NCBI RefSeq assembly: GCF_001723175.1 | Contig: NC_064650.1 | Span: forward strand, 2,542,001-2,606,000 | DNA: 64,000 nucleotides | From: Penicillium oxalicum | Taxonomy: Eukaryota; Ascomycota; Eurotiomycetes; Eurotiales; Aspergillaceae | Direction: 5' to 3' | Part shown: one piece after another, positions 49,523 to 60,100 of the stretch | Numbering within the stretch: the stretch's first letter is position 1 | Layout of the letters: the number at the start of each line of letters is the position of its first letter | The notes under the pieces: model-generated | Database searches by the model: none | What the model was told of the DNA's origin: nothing | The model's input: the letters and a program-made list of their open reading frames with translations, nothing else | Program-made: the position numbers and the translations under genes

Positions 49523-50030
49523 CTATTTCTTCTTCTTTGCGGCTCTCGATTCTAGTGGAAAGACGGCATTAGCGCGGCACAGAGTGAAAACCTGATTCAG
49601 GTTGCGGAGCAGCAATTCTCACCTGCAGCAGTCCTCTTCTTCTTGGGGCGTCCCTTTCCTCGTAGTTTTGTGCTGGATGATCGGTCAGTGTGTGCTAATG
49701 AGCCAAGAATGCACAAAGCTACGAACATTTGAATAGCCTCCTCGCGGTCATCTTCTGCCTCATCGAATGTCGTCAAGCCGAGAGGCTTATATGTGTTCTG
49801 CAAATCCTGGAAAGAAACGATCTTCTTCGGATACCATGCTGCTAGTGCAGGGCCTCGAAGCCGTTGCCGCAAAATCTTATTGCCCAATCTGAGACGCTGC
49901 GGATTGAAGGTCGTGGAGAAGATGCGACATTGCGTCTGGACTTAAGATCAGCCAGATTTCTGCACCAGGGGTTTCAGGATCATTTTGAGGCACCTACCTT
50001 CACCAGATCAAGTATTCGAGATTGCGACAT
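49523..50030 (-). CDS. Mitochondrial small ribosomal subunit protein mS33 (Rsm27)
   Basis: Four exons (50030-49998, 49935-49727, 49672-49623, 49551-49523) join in frame to 106 residues, the normal size for mS33. Visible family features are the N-terminal MSQSRILDLVKTQCRIF, then FNPQRLRLGNKILRQRLRGP, AAWYPKKIVSFQDLQNTYKP, and the basic Gly-Lys-rich tail KLRGKGRPKKKRTAAESRA followed by four lysines. The last coding exon is only 29 bases and the first 33. The protein belongs to the head of the mitoribosomal small subunit. It is transcribed away from the RNase III gene from a shared 221-base region. Confidence 0.93.
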
Positions 50031-50251
50031 CTCTACGGCTCAGAAACGGTCTTGCGTTCGCCGGCGTGAAAAACGGTGGTCGTGATGTCGGGGAAAGAAG
50101 TTGCCCTTCTTGCGGTTTCGCGGTCAAATCACGTGCATCACAATCCCCGTCGAGACCCACTTGGCGGTCTTTTTCCTCGGCCTCTCCGCGCTAAAATAGC
50201 CTCGAGCGAATGCTATCTCGCAGCTTTTTGCGACTCTCGACTCAACAAAAA
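50031..50251. promoter_or_regulatory. Divergent promoter between mS33 and RNase III
   Basis: 221 bases separate the two start codons on opposite strands, so transcription of both genes must start within this segment. It is moderately GC-rich and shows no TATA box. Confidence 0.6.
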
Positions 50252-51472
50252 ATGGGAACAAAGCGATCAGCTCCTCCGTCGCACCGCGATGGCTCTGGTG
50301 GCTCTGGCCTCAAGAGGATCAAGGTAAATCATGCTTCGTCATCCCATGAAGCCATTCAAGAAGAGCGCCATGCAGCTCATTACGGTGTCAAAATACTGAC
50401 AGCCCGAGCCAACTAGGATGCCCACCAACAGACCAAGCCTCCAACAACTCTATCCAGTCAAATACCAATGCAGTCCAGCAATCAAGTAAACACACGACTC
50501 TCGTCACTGAAAGCCCTCGTTAGAGATGTCCTAGCAGATTCCGAGGTCGTGACGATCAACCCAGGAGTGGTAAAGGCACTGTCGGCACTCAACGACACTC
50601 TTCAGCAATTTCCGGAAGCTTCCTGTTCCTCAACGAGCCGGCCAACCATCTCTCAGGTTCATGATGGTGACCACCCAGAAGGCTCCATTACAGGCGGGCC
50701 CCCAATGCCAAGTGTACCTGCGATTCCAGACGAAAAGCTTCGCCAAGCAGTGTTTACACATTCAGCATATAGTGGTGCTCATGACACAAACTACGATCGG
50801 TTAGAAGTATTGGGTGATGCTTATATCGAACTCATTGCCACGAGATTAGTTTGGGAGAAATTTCCAGGAATTCCTGCAGGTCGAATGTCGCAAATTCGTG
50901 AGACGATGGTCAAAAACGAAACACTTGCGAGATTTTCGGAGCTATACGGATTCGATCACATGGCTCGGGTTCCTGCAGACCACTGGAATCAACCTAAACG
51001 ATGGATGAAAACGAAGGGTGATATTTTTGAAGCGTATGTGGCTGCGGTGATACTCTCACATCCTGAAGGAGATGGTTATAGGTTGGTGGAGAAATGGTTG
51101 ACAACTCTCTGGATGCCAAATCTCGACAATCTGGGCCATCAAAAGGCCAGTTTACGCTCGAAGGAAATTTTGGCTCAGCAAATCATGGGCAAACACGTGA
51201 AGCTGGAATACCTCGAGGAGCGACCTTCTGTCCATAAAAAAGGGACTGGCACGCAAATCTACTTTATTGGTGTCTATCTGACCGGTTGGGGATGGACCAA
51301 GCAACATCTCGGTTCTGGACAGGGACCGAGTAAAGTAGCAGCGGGTGACGAGGCAGCCCGGAATGCCTTGTTGAACACTTCCCTGATTGCGAAGATCGCT
51401 ACGGTGAAAAAGAGTCAACAGGCGTTACCTACAGTTGCGCCGAATGGCTCACTCTGTGGAGACAGTCTCTGA
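50252..51472 (+). CDS. RNase III family double-stranded RNA endonuclease (Rnt1-like)
   Basis: Exons 50252-50323 and 50417-51472 (intron 93 bases, GTAAAT..ACTAG) encode 375 residues. Residues 1-100 are hydrophilic, starting MGTKRSAPPSHRDGS with a basic GLKRIK. The RNase III domain follows. Its signature NYDRLEVLGDAYIE is at about 149-162, with Asp in place of the first Glu seen in many family members but the catalytic Glu and Asp retained. The second acidic pair is in KGDIFEAYVAAVIL. A C-terminal dsRNA-binding fold runs over about 268-345 (SLRSKEILAQQIMGK ... GPSKVAAGDEAARNALL). The single RNase III domain plus dsRBD matches the Rnt1/Pac1 class (rRNA and snRNA processing) rather than Dicer, which has two catalytic domains and a helicase. 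The gene ends about 500 bases before the RIP-mutated block. Confidence 0.92.
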
Positions 51473-52088
51473 TGGCATAATCCGTGCTACTCACGTTATT
51501 TGTAGGTAAGCGTTTCTTACTTAAACAAAGGTGATCACGATTCAAGAGTCTTTCTACAATTATGAACATATTCAAGGGGCGGTAGAAGTAGTACCCATAG
51601 GCGCTATGAGGTATAAAGATAGCCCTAGGTGTCACAACTTTTCAAACGTTGTCGTAAAAGTCTTGGCTATATATAAGCCCCCTAGTGACCCCTCCTAATT
51701 CATTTAATCTTTCATATTGCGGACCTCAAAGAAAGTACAGGGGCCAAAACTATCCGAGGGCAGCCGTGAGTTAACTAGTCCATAAATGTCAAGGGATTAA
51801 CGCTATCACTTGCGCCATGGTGCGCTCTAGAATGAGCTAGGATGGAAACCAGGAATGGCCTACGACTAACCGTCATAGTTAATACTGTATGAAAGCTTTA
51901 TAGAGTGCTCTGGTAAAATCCTTACATTAAACTGATCGCCCCTAAATGCTCCTATCTTCTTTATAATTTAGATCTATAGGATCTAGTTAATAATTACTGA
52001 TTATTTATTAACTAGTATTAGTCCTATATTATAGATCTTTCTTTTCCTATATATTACGCGGTGCCGACTAGTCACTGTGAGTTAGAAC
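51473..52088. other. Transition from genic DNA to mutated repeat DNA
   Basis: The first ~450 bases have normal dinucleotide use. From about 51.95 kb T/A-rich sequence with TA steps rises sharply. No gene is seen. The segment ends at the first hAT-type terminus at 52089. Confidence 0.6.
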
Positions 52089-52250
52089 TAGGCCTTGCAA
52101 TTACTCGCGAGTCCTGCGAGCCGGTTCGCGAGTAGCGCGAGCCGGGAAGGCCGGCCCGCGGAAAATTACTCGCGAGCCGAGGACTCGCGAGTTCGAGTCA
52201 GAAGGGCTAGCTCGCGAGTTTCTAACTCGACTCGCGAGCTTTTGGAATCC
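52089..52250 (+). mobile_element. One-ended hAT-type terminus (copy 1)
   Basis: Starts TAGGCCTTGCAATTACTCGC and continues with GC-rich sequence packed with ACTCGCGAGT-type palindromes. It then changes abruptly to unrelated unmutated sequence at about 52,245. Its first 120 bases closely resemble the reverse complement of the right end of the complete element at 53751-54142. No partner terminus in the opposite orientation is found for it, so it appears truncated. Confidence 0.75.
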
Positions 52251-52405
52251 TACCATGCCGTTGCTCACTGGTTAATCCATTAGGCCAAAAGGTCTAAGCC
52301 AAACCATCTGTTAGGATGGTTTGTCCTGCAACGGTATATATAGATGAGTGGTCCCGCATCAATATCCAAGGATGGCCATATCCTTCCTTCCGGGACCACA
52401 CTTTT
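52251..52405. other. Unmutated island with TATA-like box and hairpins
   Basis: About 155 bases with normal CA/TG inside the RIP block. It contains the inverted repeats AACCATC/GATGGTT, CCGTTGC/GCAACGG and GGTCCCG/CGGGACC, and a TATATATA box near 52337. From about 52310 it begins TGTTAGG and ends ACCACA, so it might be a small LTR remnant, but I cannot show a second copy. Confidence 0.4.
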
Positions 52406-52633
52406 TATAATATAAGATTTTATACTACTAAGCTAAGTTACTCTGAAGAGGTTTATTACTAATAAGAAAAATTCTTCTTATATAGTATTAGGCCTTATAA
52501 AAGTAATTAAGATTAGAAAAAAAAGTTGAAGGATAAAAATTTAATATTTACAACCTATTATATATTTTACTACTAAGTCTAATTATATATCTAAGTCGAA
52601 CTCCGCTATTTATGCTAATCCTGTTGCTAATTC

Positions 52634-52706
52634 GAACCCTATTACTAATATAAACCCTGCTACTAATATAAACCCTATTACTAATATAAACCCTGCTACT
52701 AAGCTA
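52634..52706. repeat. 18-bp minisatellite
   Basis: Four tandem units of about 18 bases of the form AACCCTRYTACTAATATA. Alternate units differ at the dinucleotide RY (GC or AT). The unit length is a multiple of three and reads through without stops in one frame, so it may derive from a repetitive coding segment. Confidence 0.8.
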
Positions 52707-53468
52707 AACTCCGTCGCCTAGTTTAATCCTATCGTAGGGTCTAGTCCTGATATATAGAAGTCTGCTATAAGCGAGAATCTAATAGCGACGCGGAGGGCCC
52801 TACTGATAAGGTTAACGTAGGCGTGCTAAAACGGAGCTATAGAGTACTCTATAAAGATAGGTTAACTTAGGACGAGGAAAGGCTCTGCGATATTACTAGG
52901 GTCTGCGGTTAGTAAGGATCCGGTACTAAGCAGGGTGCTAAGGGTGTCTTAGGTAGCCTATATTTCTAGGGTGCCCTACGTCTCTAGGGTACCCTATATA
53001 CCCTGTAGTTCCTATAGTTCCTATAATTCCTGTGGTATAAACGGTAGACCTAGAGGCGGAAGATTATCCCTATTACTACGGTCCTGCTCTAGCTAAATCT
53101 TATTTATCTAGCTAGTAGCTAGATTAATAAACCCTAGTATTACCTCCGATAGCCCTATCCTCTTCCGATTAAAGTATAAGAACTCCCTATATATCCTTAG
53201 CTCTATAGCTTCCTAGTATATAAGAGCCTTAAGAAGTATATATTTCGCTCGTGCCCTCTAGGACCTAATAAACTAAGCAAAAACTATCTAATCCTGATAG
53301 AATAGGATATCTAGATTATACAAGACTGTAAGTAACTCCTATAACTCGCGTCTAATAAGTACGTCCGAGATAGAGTAAATTCTACGGAGTAGACTCTATA
53401 TCAGGGAAGGCTTCTTAGGAGTACTAAATATATTGCTACTAGCGCTAGTAGCTAGATATACTAGAGGT

Positions 53469-53560
53469 TAGGCCTTGCAATTACTCGCGGCGAGCCGGCT
53501 CGCGCTTCTGGCTCGAACTCGCGAGTCCTTAACGTGCGAGTCGAGCCAAGGACTCGCGAG
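53469..53560 (+). mobile_element. One-ended hAT-type terminus (copy 2)
   Basis: Begins TAGGCCTTGCAATTACTCGC and continues with ACTCGCGAGT-type palindromes for about 90 bases before AT-rich mutated DNA resumes. It lies about 0.7 kb from the 3' end of the decayed hAT transposase and in the orientation expected for the 3' terminus of that element. No opposite terminus for it is seen before the Gypsy relic. Confidence 0.65.
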
Positions 53561-53750
53561 TCTTAATATAGCCTTTATAAATTATTAAATTCTGTAGTAA
53601 AGATTATTTTTATAAAAGCTCAGATTTTTTATAATACACAAAAGTAATAAAATATATTATATTCCCTAATTCTAGTATTTAACAAAGTTATTCGGAATCC
53701 TTGCGCGCTTTCGAGGTCTTCCTAAAATTCGAGGCTAAGTACTCTTCGCC

Positions 53751-54142
53751 TAGACCTTGCAATTACTCGCGGCGAGCCAGCTTTTTGGACTCGACTCGCG
53801 AGCCGGCTCGTACTTCTGGCTCGAACTCGCGAGCTAGAAGACTCGCGAGTCCCTAGCTCGCAGAAAATTACTCGCGAGCCGGTAATTTATTATTATATAT
53901 AGCGAGCCGGAAAAACTCGCGGTTCGATCGGCTCGATTACTAGTATATTACCGTCGTACGGCTCGCGAGCCGGACTTTCTGACTCGAACTCGCGAGCCGA
54001 AGACTCGCGAGTCCTTAGCTCGCGAGTAATTTTCCGCGGGCCGGCCTTCCTGGCTCGAACTCGCGAGTCCTTGGCTCGCGAGTCCTGCGAGCCGGTTCGC
54101 GAGTAGCGCGAGCCGAGGACTCGCGAGTAATTGCAAGGCCTA
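53751..54142. mobile_element. Complete 392-bp hAT-type MITE
   Basis: The left end is TAGACCTTGCAATTACTCGC. The right end, read from the other strand, is TAGGCCTTGCAATTACTCGC; over about 21 bases the two differ at one position. It is flanked on both sides by the identical 8-mer TCTTCGCC (53743-53750 and 54143-54150), the 8-bp target duplication typical of hAT transposons. The interior has no coding capacity and many copies of the palindrome ACTCGCGAGT and half-copies GCTCGCGAG close to both ends, like hAT subterminal transposase-binding repeats. The CG steps are intact, and the terminal TTGCAA keeps its TG and CA although surrounding DNA has lost them. Confidence 0.9.
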
Positions 54143-54239
54143 TCTTCGCCTCTATTCTAATATAAACCCTATTATTACGTTCACTATCTCTATTAATATC
54201 CGTTCCTTCCTTATCAGAAATTACCTTATCTATATAGAG

Positions 54240-55600
54240 TCCGCGCTTTGCTCTCTTATCTACTACTTCGACTATAATCCTTATTTTATTCTTATTATTC
54301 TTACTAATATTACCGAAACTATTCTTCGTCGTATAAGCCTCGTGCTCCTTAGCTTATAGATCCCGCTCGGCCTAGTTAACTATATCCTTATTATCTTCGG
54401 TATATAGATCTATATCGCTATTACTCTTATCCCTCTTAGGATACTTTAATAAGCGATAGATTATTTAATATACTAATTATATTCGCTTTAGTAAGCCCTA
54501 ATAATAGTAGTAGATATCGCGAGCTAAGTTAAAAAGCCTCTTAACGCTAGTACTAGTTACCGGAATTATAACGATATTATAGGCTATTTTTAAGAGGATC
54601 GGGTAAATATATTCGCGCTCTTTCTACTCTTATAGTAGCTAGTTTAGTATAGAGTTTTTTTCTATTATATATTAGCTCGTTTTACGGAATTAAGGGGAGA
54701 AGGGAATATATATAGAATATAAAGTAGGCTATTAAGATAGGCCTAAAGCTTATCTATATCCTTTTTTATAGAAGCGCTCCTAAAATCTAAGTCTATTAGT
54801 AATAAATCTAGGTTATTATAGTACTCTGCCTATAAGGTAGGCTTATTAGTAATATTATATTATAAATCCTTCTAGTACTTATTAAATACTTTAATAAGGA
54901 CCCTATAATAGATATCTATCTATTTTTCTTTACTAGGCCTTATCTTCTAATCTCTTCCTTTAAAAAAGCGAAGTTTCTTCTATAGATTAAGGATTATAGC
55001 GAGCGTAAAGATTTCTCTATAGGAAGATAATATATCCCTATAGTAATCTTTAAGTTTCTTCTAACTAGCCTCGAGCGCCTTACTTATTACCTCCTTCTAC
55101 TTTACTATTTTCTTTCGAAGTTTGCGTAGAGCTATTTCTATATAATCGAAAAGGGAGCTATAAATACTAAAGACTTAGTATACTATCGGAGTTTTAGTCT
55201 TCGAAAGAGCTAAGGTAAAGTAATAGAACTTTTATATAATACTTAGAAGGTACTTAACCTAGCGCTACTACTTAGAATTAATTAAAAGGTTTTTATACTA
55301 TTACTTATAGTAGTAATTAAGAGTATTTCGGAGATAACGAGCCTAGTGAAGTATTAGGTATATCAAGTTCTATTAAGTCCGAATATCTTAGATTAGGACT
55401 AGTCGCGTCTTCTTTTTCGTTATCTTTAGAGGCCCGATCGGAATCTCTTTAAGGAGCGGAAAATTATCTTAGATCCGGAGAAACTCTTCTTATCACTAGG
55501 GACTCGCGTTAATAAAACTTATAAGGCTTCGGACCTACTTATTATTAGTTAAGAAACTTAGTAGAAAAAGTAGTAAGGAGGAGGAGGAGTATCTTTTAAA
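54240..55600 (-). pseudogene. Decayed hAT-family transposase
   Basis: Reading the minus strand through its stop codons gives hAT transposase features in order. First is a segment of the type LSSFEDKTPIVY.VFSIYSSL (dot is a stop). Next come ALEAS.KKLKDYYRDI and IFTLAIILNL.KKLRFF, matching the family's 'KLkkYY...ia.iLdP..Kl.ff' block. Last, at about 54.5 kb, is a C-terminal dimerisation block TSTSVKRLFNLARDIYYYY, corresponding to the 'SS.ERlFS.ar' core of hATC. Stops replace Gln and Trp codons (CAG or TGG to TAG), as RIP would produce. The N-terminal BED-finger region is not recognisable. The element is interrupted by the MITE on its 3' side. Confidence 0.8.
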
Positions 55601-55987
55601 GAGTATCTATAATATCCTATTAATTACGCTAGGATATAACTTTGTTTTCTATTTCGTCGGACTATAGCTTAATAGTATCGTTCTCTAGCGCGATCTTTAT
55701 TATATTAAGAAGCTACTTAAGAGCGAGCTAAATTATATATTATAGTAGGGGATTCGGTTGTATATACTTAAAGGTGGATATTTAGTAGTAGGAGATACCT
55801 AAGAGCCTTACCGTCAAGGAAGGTTATCTAGGACCTAGCTTACGGGATCCGGTATTATTATACTTAATCAATAGTTTAGACGGAGGATTTAGGATAGTCT
55901 TTATAGTCGGATTCCTTATACTTATAATATCACACTCTTTTTGATTCCTACCTTTAGTACCTAATATCGGATCTTACGATTACTTTA

Positions 55988-56118
55988 TAGGATTCTAGGA
56001 CTTGCGTGCTTGTGGGTTTGGTTTGGTTACTCTATAACTCGATCTGTCTAGTAAGATTAGACTGCCGTAAGCATTCCCCTCTTTATTGGTGACCGACGCA
56101 GGGGCTTTGTAATAAAGG
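55988..56118. other. Less-mutated island upstream of the Gypsy relic
   Basis: About 130 bases with frequent TG and CA inside the depleted block, rich in GTGG/TTGG. It includes TTGGTGACCGACGCAGGGG near 56086, which resembles the primer-binding-site region just after a 5' LTR of Gypsy elements. I could not identify matching LTR copies, so the LTR boundary is unproven. Confidence 0.35.
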
Positions 56119-57179
56119 TAGCTAAGATAGAGGACTATACTATTCCTACGATACGATTATAAAAGGATCCGCTACTAAGATTGCTACTAAGATTGCTAAG
56201 ACTAAGACGACTAGAAGACTACTATAACTAGAACGACTACTGCGACCGCTATGACTGCTACTATTACGACTACCGCTATGATTGAGAAATTCTGTATTTT
56301 TCTGTAGAAAAAAGTAGGTAACGCGTTTAACCCTAACGAAAAATTAAGAGAAATTAAGACTATTATTCGAAACTAATACCTTATATTATAGCTAAATACG
56401 CGACTTTTAGCTATATATAGGGGGCTACTCCTACCGAGGCTCTTATAGCTAATACTATGCCTTTGTTCGACCGGTATACCTAGCTCGTTCGCGGATTATT
56501 AGCCGATCGATACTAAGAGGATCGAGAGATATTAATTTGATTACTAAAAATATCTCCGGACTAATTATATTAACAGATAAACTTAGTCTATCCGAACTTT
56601 ATATAGGTTAGATTATCGCTTTAGAAAGGTTTCTATAGGCGGCTAATATAAAGATCTTACTAGAAGAGAATACTATACTAAAACGGTAGTTACAAAATTC
56701 TTCTGTAGAAGAAAACACGAGAAAAACGTATACTAAATAGACGACGAAAGCGATAAAAAAGAAAGGAATAGCTATAAAAGAGGATATAAAACTAGAAGAA
56801 AAATCAGAAAGAATTAGGAACTACGCTACTATTAGGACTAGCTACTAATTTTACGACTTCGTTAAATTTAAAGAGTTAATTACCTTATAAATCTTACTAT
56901 ATCCCTCTAGATACTATTATACCTAAAAAACCCTAAAAATATCCGGACTAGACAGAGCCTACGAAGCTAAAGTAATTATCGTAATCTAAATAACTAAACG
57001 ACTATAGAATATCTTTAGATATACCTACGAATATAACCTCTTTCGATACCTATCGTGATCCTAGCGATCGAGCCCCTTCGGAGTCTGCTAAAGGATCGCC
57101 TAAAGGGTTTAGCGAGAGAGTACCGCTACCGCCGCCGCTACCGCCGAGACTAGCTCCTTCGCCGATACTAACGTAAGTT

Positions 57180-60100
57180 TATACGCCTAATTCGGAGATA
57201 CAAACTTTGCGATATATAGTTAGGACTATACCTAAGCTAGGGACCCCTAGTACGCTACGATTCGAAGGCAGAAATATATTAGAATTCTTAGATAGTTTTA
57301 AACGTATATATAAGCGCTATAATATAAGAAATAACGCGCGAATTTTAGAGATCCTTCTAGATTACTATAGTTAGCTATAGCGTGTATAGGTTAAGGCGAA
57401 TTCTAACTAGTAAGCGAAGAATAAAGAAGAGTTTTTCTAGGACTTTAAAGATTAATATCGCGATACGGATAGCCTATAGGCTACCTATACCTATACCTAG
57501 CTATAGAGTTTCTATAGGAATCGTATCGAATAGGACGACTTTTACGTATACTTAACTACCTTTTCGTCTGTTTCCTTATATCTAGTAAAGAGAGGGATAT
57601 TAGCGATTTAGAACGATATACTTAGTTTATTAAAGGACTGCCTAAAAAGTTAAGATCGAAATTAATTAGAAGGAGAAAATTAATATTAACTACCCTTCTA
57701 GGAGTAAAAGACGGATCTCTTTCGATTAGATCGAAAAAGCTACTAGGGATCTAAATTAGGACTAGAAGGATTACAATCTCGCGATAGGCTATATAGTACC
57801 CGAGAAAGGAATCTAGGTCTATACGGATTCTAGAGAAAAATCGTACGAGACGGAAAATAATAGATACTCCGAAAAATAGAGTTCTACGATTAAGAATACG
57901 AGCTCTCTAAGAGGACAGGATTTAGAAAGTTTAACGAAAGCTTTTAATAGTCTATCGGTAAATATACTAAAGGTTATTAAAGACTAGCGGAAGGCTACTA
58001 ATAAACAGAGAGTCTTAGTTTAGTACCTAATCGCGAAAAATAATAACCGAAATAACCCTGCTTATATACCTATAAGATAGATATCGATAGTTACTACTAG
58101 TATAGGAATAAAGGGTATCGGGTAACTAGTTATCCTATCTATCTAAGTATATAAAATAAAGGACTATACTACCGGAATAAACTAAATTAGGTAGTACTCG
58201 GAAGAGTTAGTAAGAATAGACGGAGGCGCGCAAGAGAGGTAACTAATTTTAGAAGGATATAGTTCCGGACTAGTACTAGTAGTAGAAGAATTAACGCGTA
58301 AGCGTTAATGCTATCTCTACTATTACTACGCCTTAATTATATTTAGGAGTCTATTCTTACTATACTCCGTAAATTTATACTACTTAGATAGATTTAGTAG
58401 GGATTTCCCTTAGAAAAGACGCTAATTTCGAAGGATTAGAAGGAGCGAAGACGAAATATATAAGAGAGAAGTCTTCGCTATTAATAGATAACTAGCTAGT
58501 CGTAAGCGCTCTAACTAGTCTAGAAATTATACGAAAGTACGTAGTATACGACTAAGCAGATACCGTCTAGCGACTATTAATAAAGACGATATAATAGCGG
58601 ATATAGTACTAGCCCCTTTGCGAATTTCTTCTACAGAAGAAATTTATAGGCGGGAACGGGATCGCTAACTAAATAGTAGCCGCGAGATTCTTCTACAGAA
58701 GAAATCTAAGACTAGGGTAGTTAGACCTAGAGAGCTAGTTAGGATATAAGATTCTTGATACCTATCCAAAAGCGCCTAAAACCTTCCGCGGATACTACTA
58801 CCTAACGTAAGGAAGAAATTGCTAGAAAATTGCTAGCTATTCCTATACCGCCTACGATTATACTAGGTAATCTGATATTTATATCACCGTAACTACGTAG
58901 CTAAGTCAGAAATATTACGAATTCCTTCGAACCTTCGGTGCCTGTGATTACTGCGAATGCTACGAATACTACGAATACTACGAATGCTACGAATGCTACG
59001 AATGCTACGAATACTACTACGCCCGTATACTTCGCTACTGCTTAGCGATTACAAAAGTAGACGAAGTAACCGCGTAGGTGCAGGATCTTAGGAGATTAGT
59101 GCGAATCTCTGCGCCGCGAAATTCGTGTACGTTTAAGGAATATGCTAGAGGGCTCTTGCGTACAAAGGTATACGTGTATAGGTATAAGCTTGAAGCTACG
59201 ATTGATTAGGGATTATTAGTTAATCTTATTTCCCTAGAAACGGTACGTATATTAAACCTTAATATTCAAAAAGATCTAAAGCTATATATAGTGCCTGTTA
59301 ATAGCCGAACGCGTCCCTTTTACGGAGTTATAGAAGGCTTACCTATTTTAATCGGCGATATTATAACGTACTCTTACTATATAATTAAAGGATTATATAG
59401 CAGAGATTCTCCTAGGACGAATCTAGTTACGCGATATAATAGCTTCTACTACGGAGAAAATTAATAGTTCTGTTAAAATAGTAGTCTTTTCGGAAGACCG
59501 GACTAGGAAGTTAGTCTTTAAGGTATATTCTCCGAGTAAGAAAACTTCGGTCTAGGAGCACTAGCTATAGCCTAAAGATTTTACAGAACCTACGAATACG
59601 GATAGATTTTTTAGGATATCCGGAAGCCTAATAGCGATACTTCCGGTATAATAAATAAGATATAACTAAAAATAGGCTATAATTTACTATATTTTGATAG
59701 TACCCTCTAAAAACGCTACAAAAGTACTAAAAATATTTGAAAATACAAGAGACGGAAAGATATAAAAATTTTAGATAAATTAAGATTTAGCTATAACTAT
59801 AAGATTCCGCGTAGGTAGCTATAGGATATTACTATAAGATTTCTACGACTAAGGTATCTTTTAACTATAAATCCGAGCCCTAACCCTATAGGTATAGGTA
59901 TACTAGTTTATACTTTGTTTAAAAGAGTAGCGGATAAGATTAAACTAGTTAACGCGACCGAAAACGATAGATCGGTACTAACTAGTTATACGAATTAGAA
60001 GGAAATCTGCGAAAAGAAATACTTTACTAAATATCGCGCGTCTAATATTAAAAGTAAATTTAATAATCTACTAATATCGCGGATCTCTCGATCGCAAGAG

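Noticed and set aside
52095..54136. Two short ORFs beginning MQLLASP on opposite strands at 52095 and 53948-54136
   Set aside because: They are translations of the inverted hAT terminus and its palindromes, not a gene.
52089..54142. Treating 52089 to 54142 as one 2-kb transposon, because both extremes carry the same inverted terminus
   Set aside because: The flanks of 52089 do not share an 8-bp duplication with those of 54142, whereas 53751 and 54142 share TCTTCGCC exactly, so the complete element is the 392-bp one.
52089..54142. CRISPR-like array of ACTCGCGAGT repeats
   Set aside because: Spacing is irregular, the motif is palindromic, and the setting is eukaryotic nuclear DNA. The repeats are subterminal transposon motifs.
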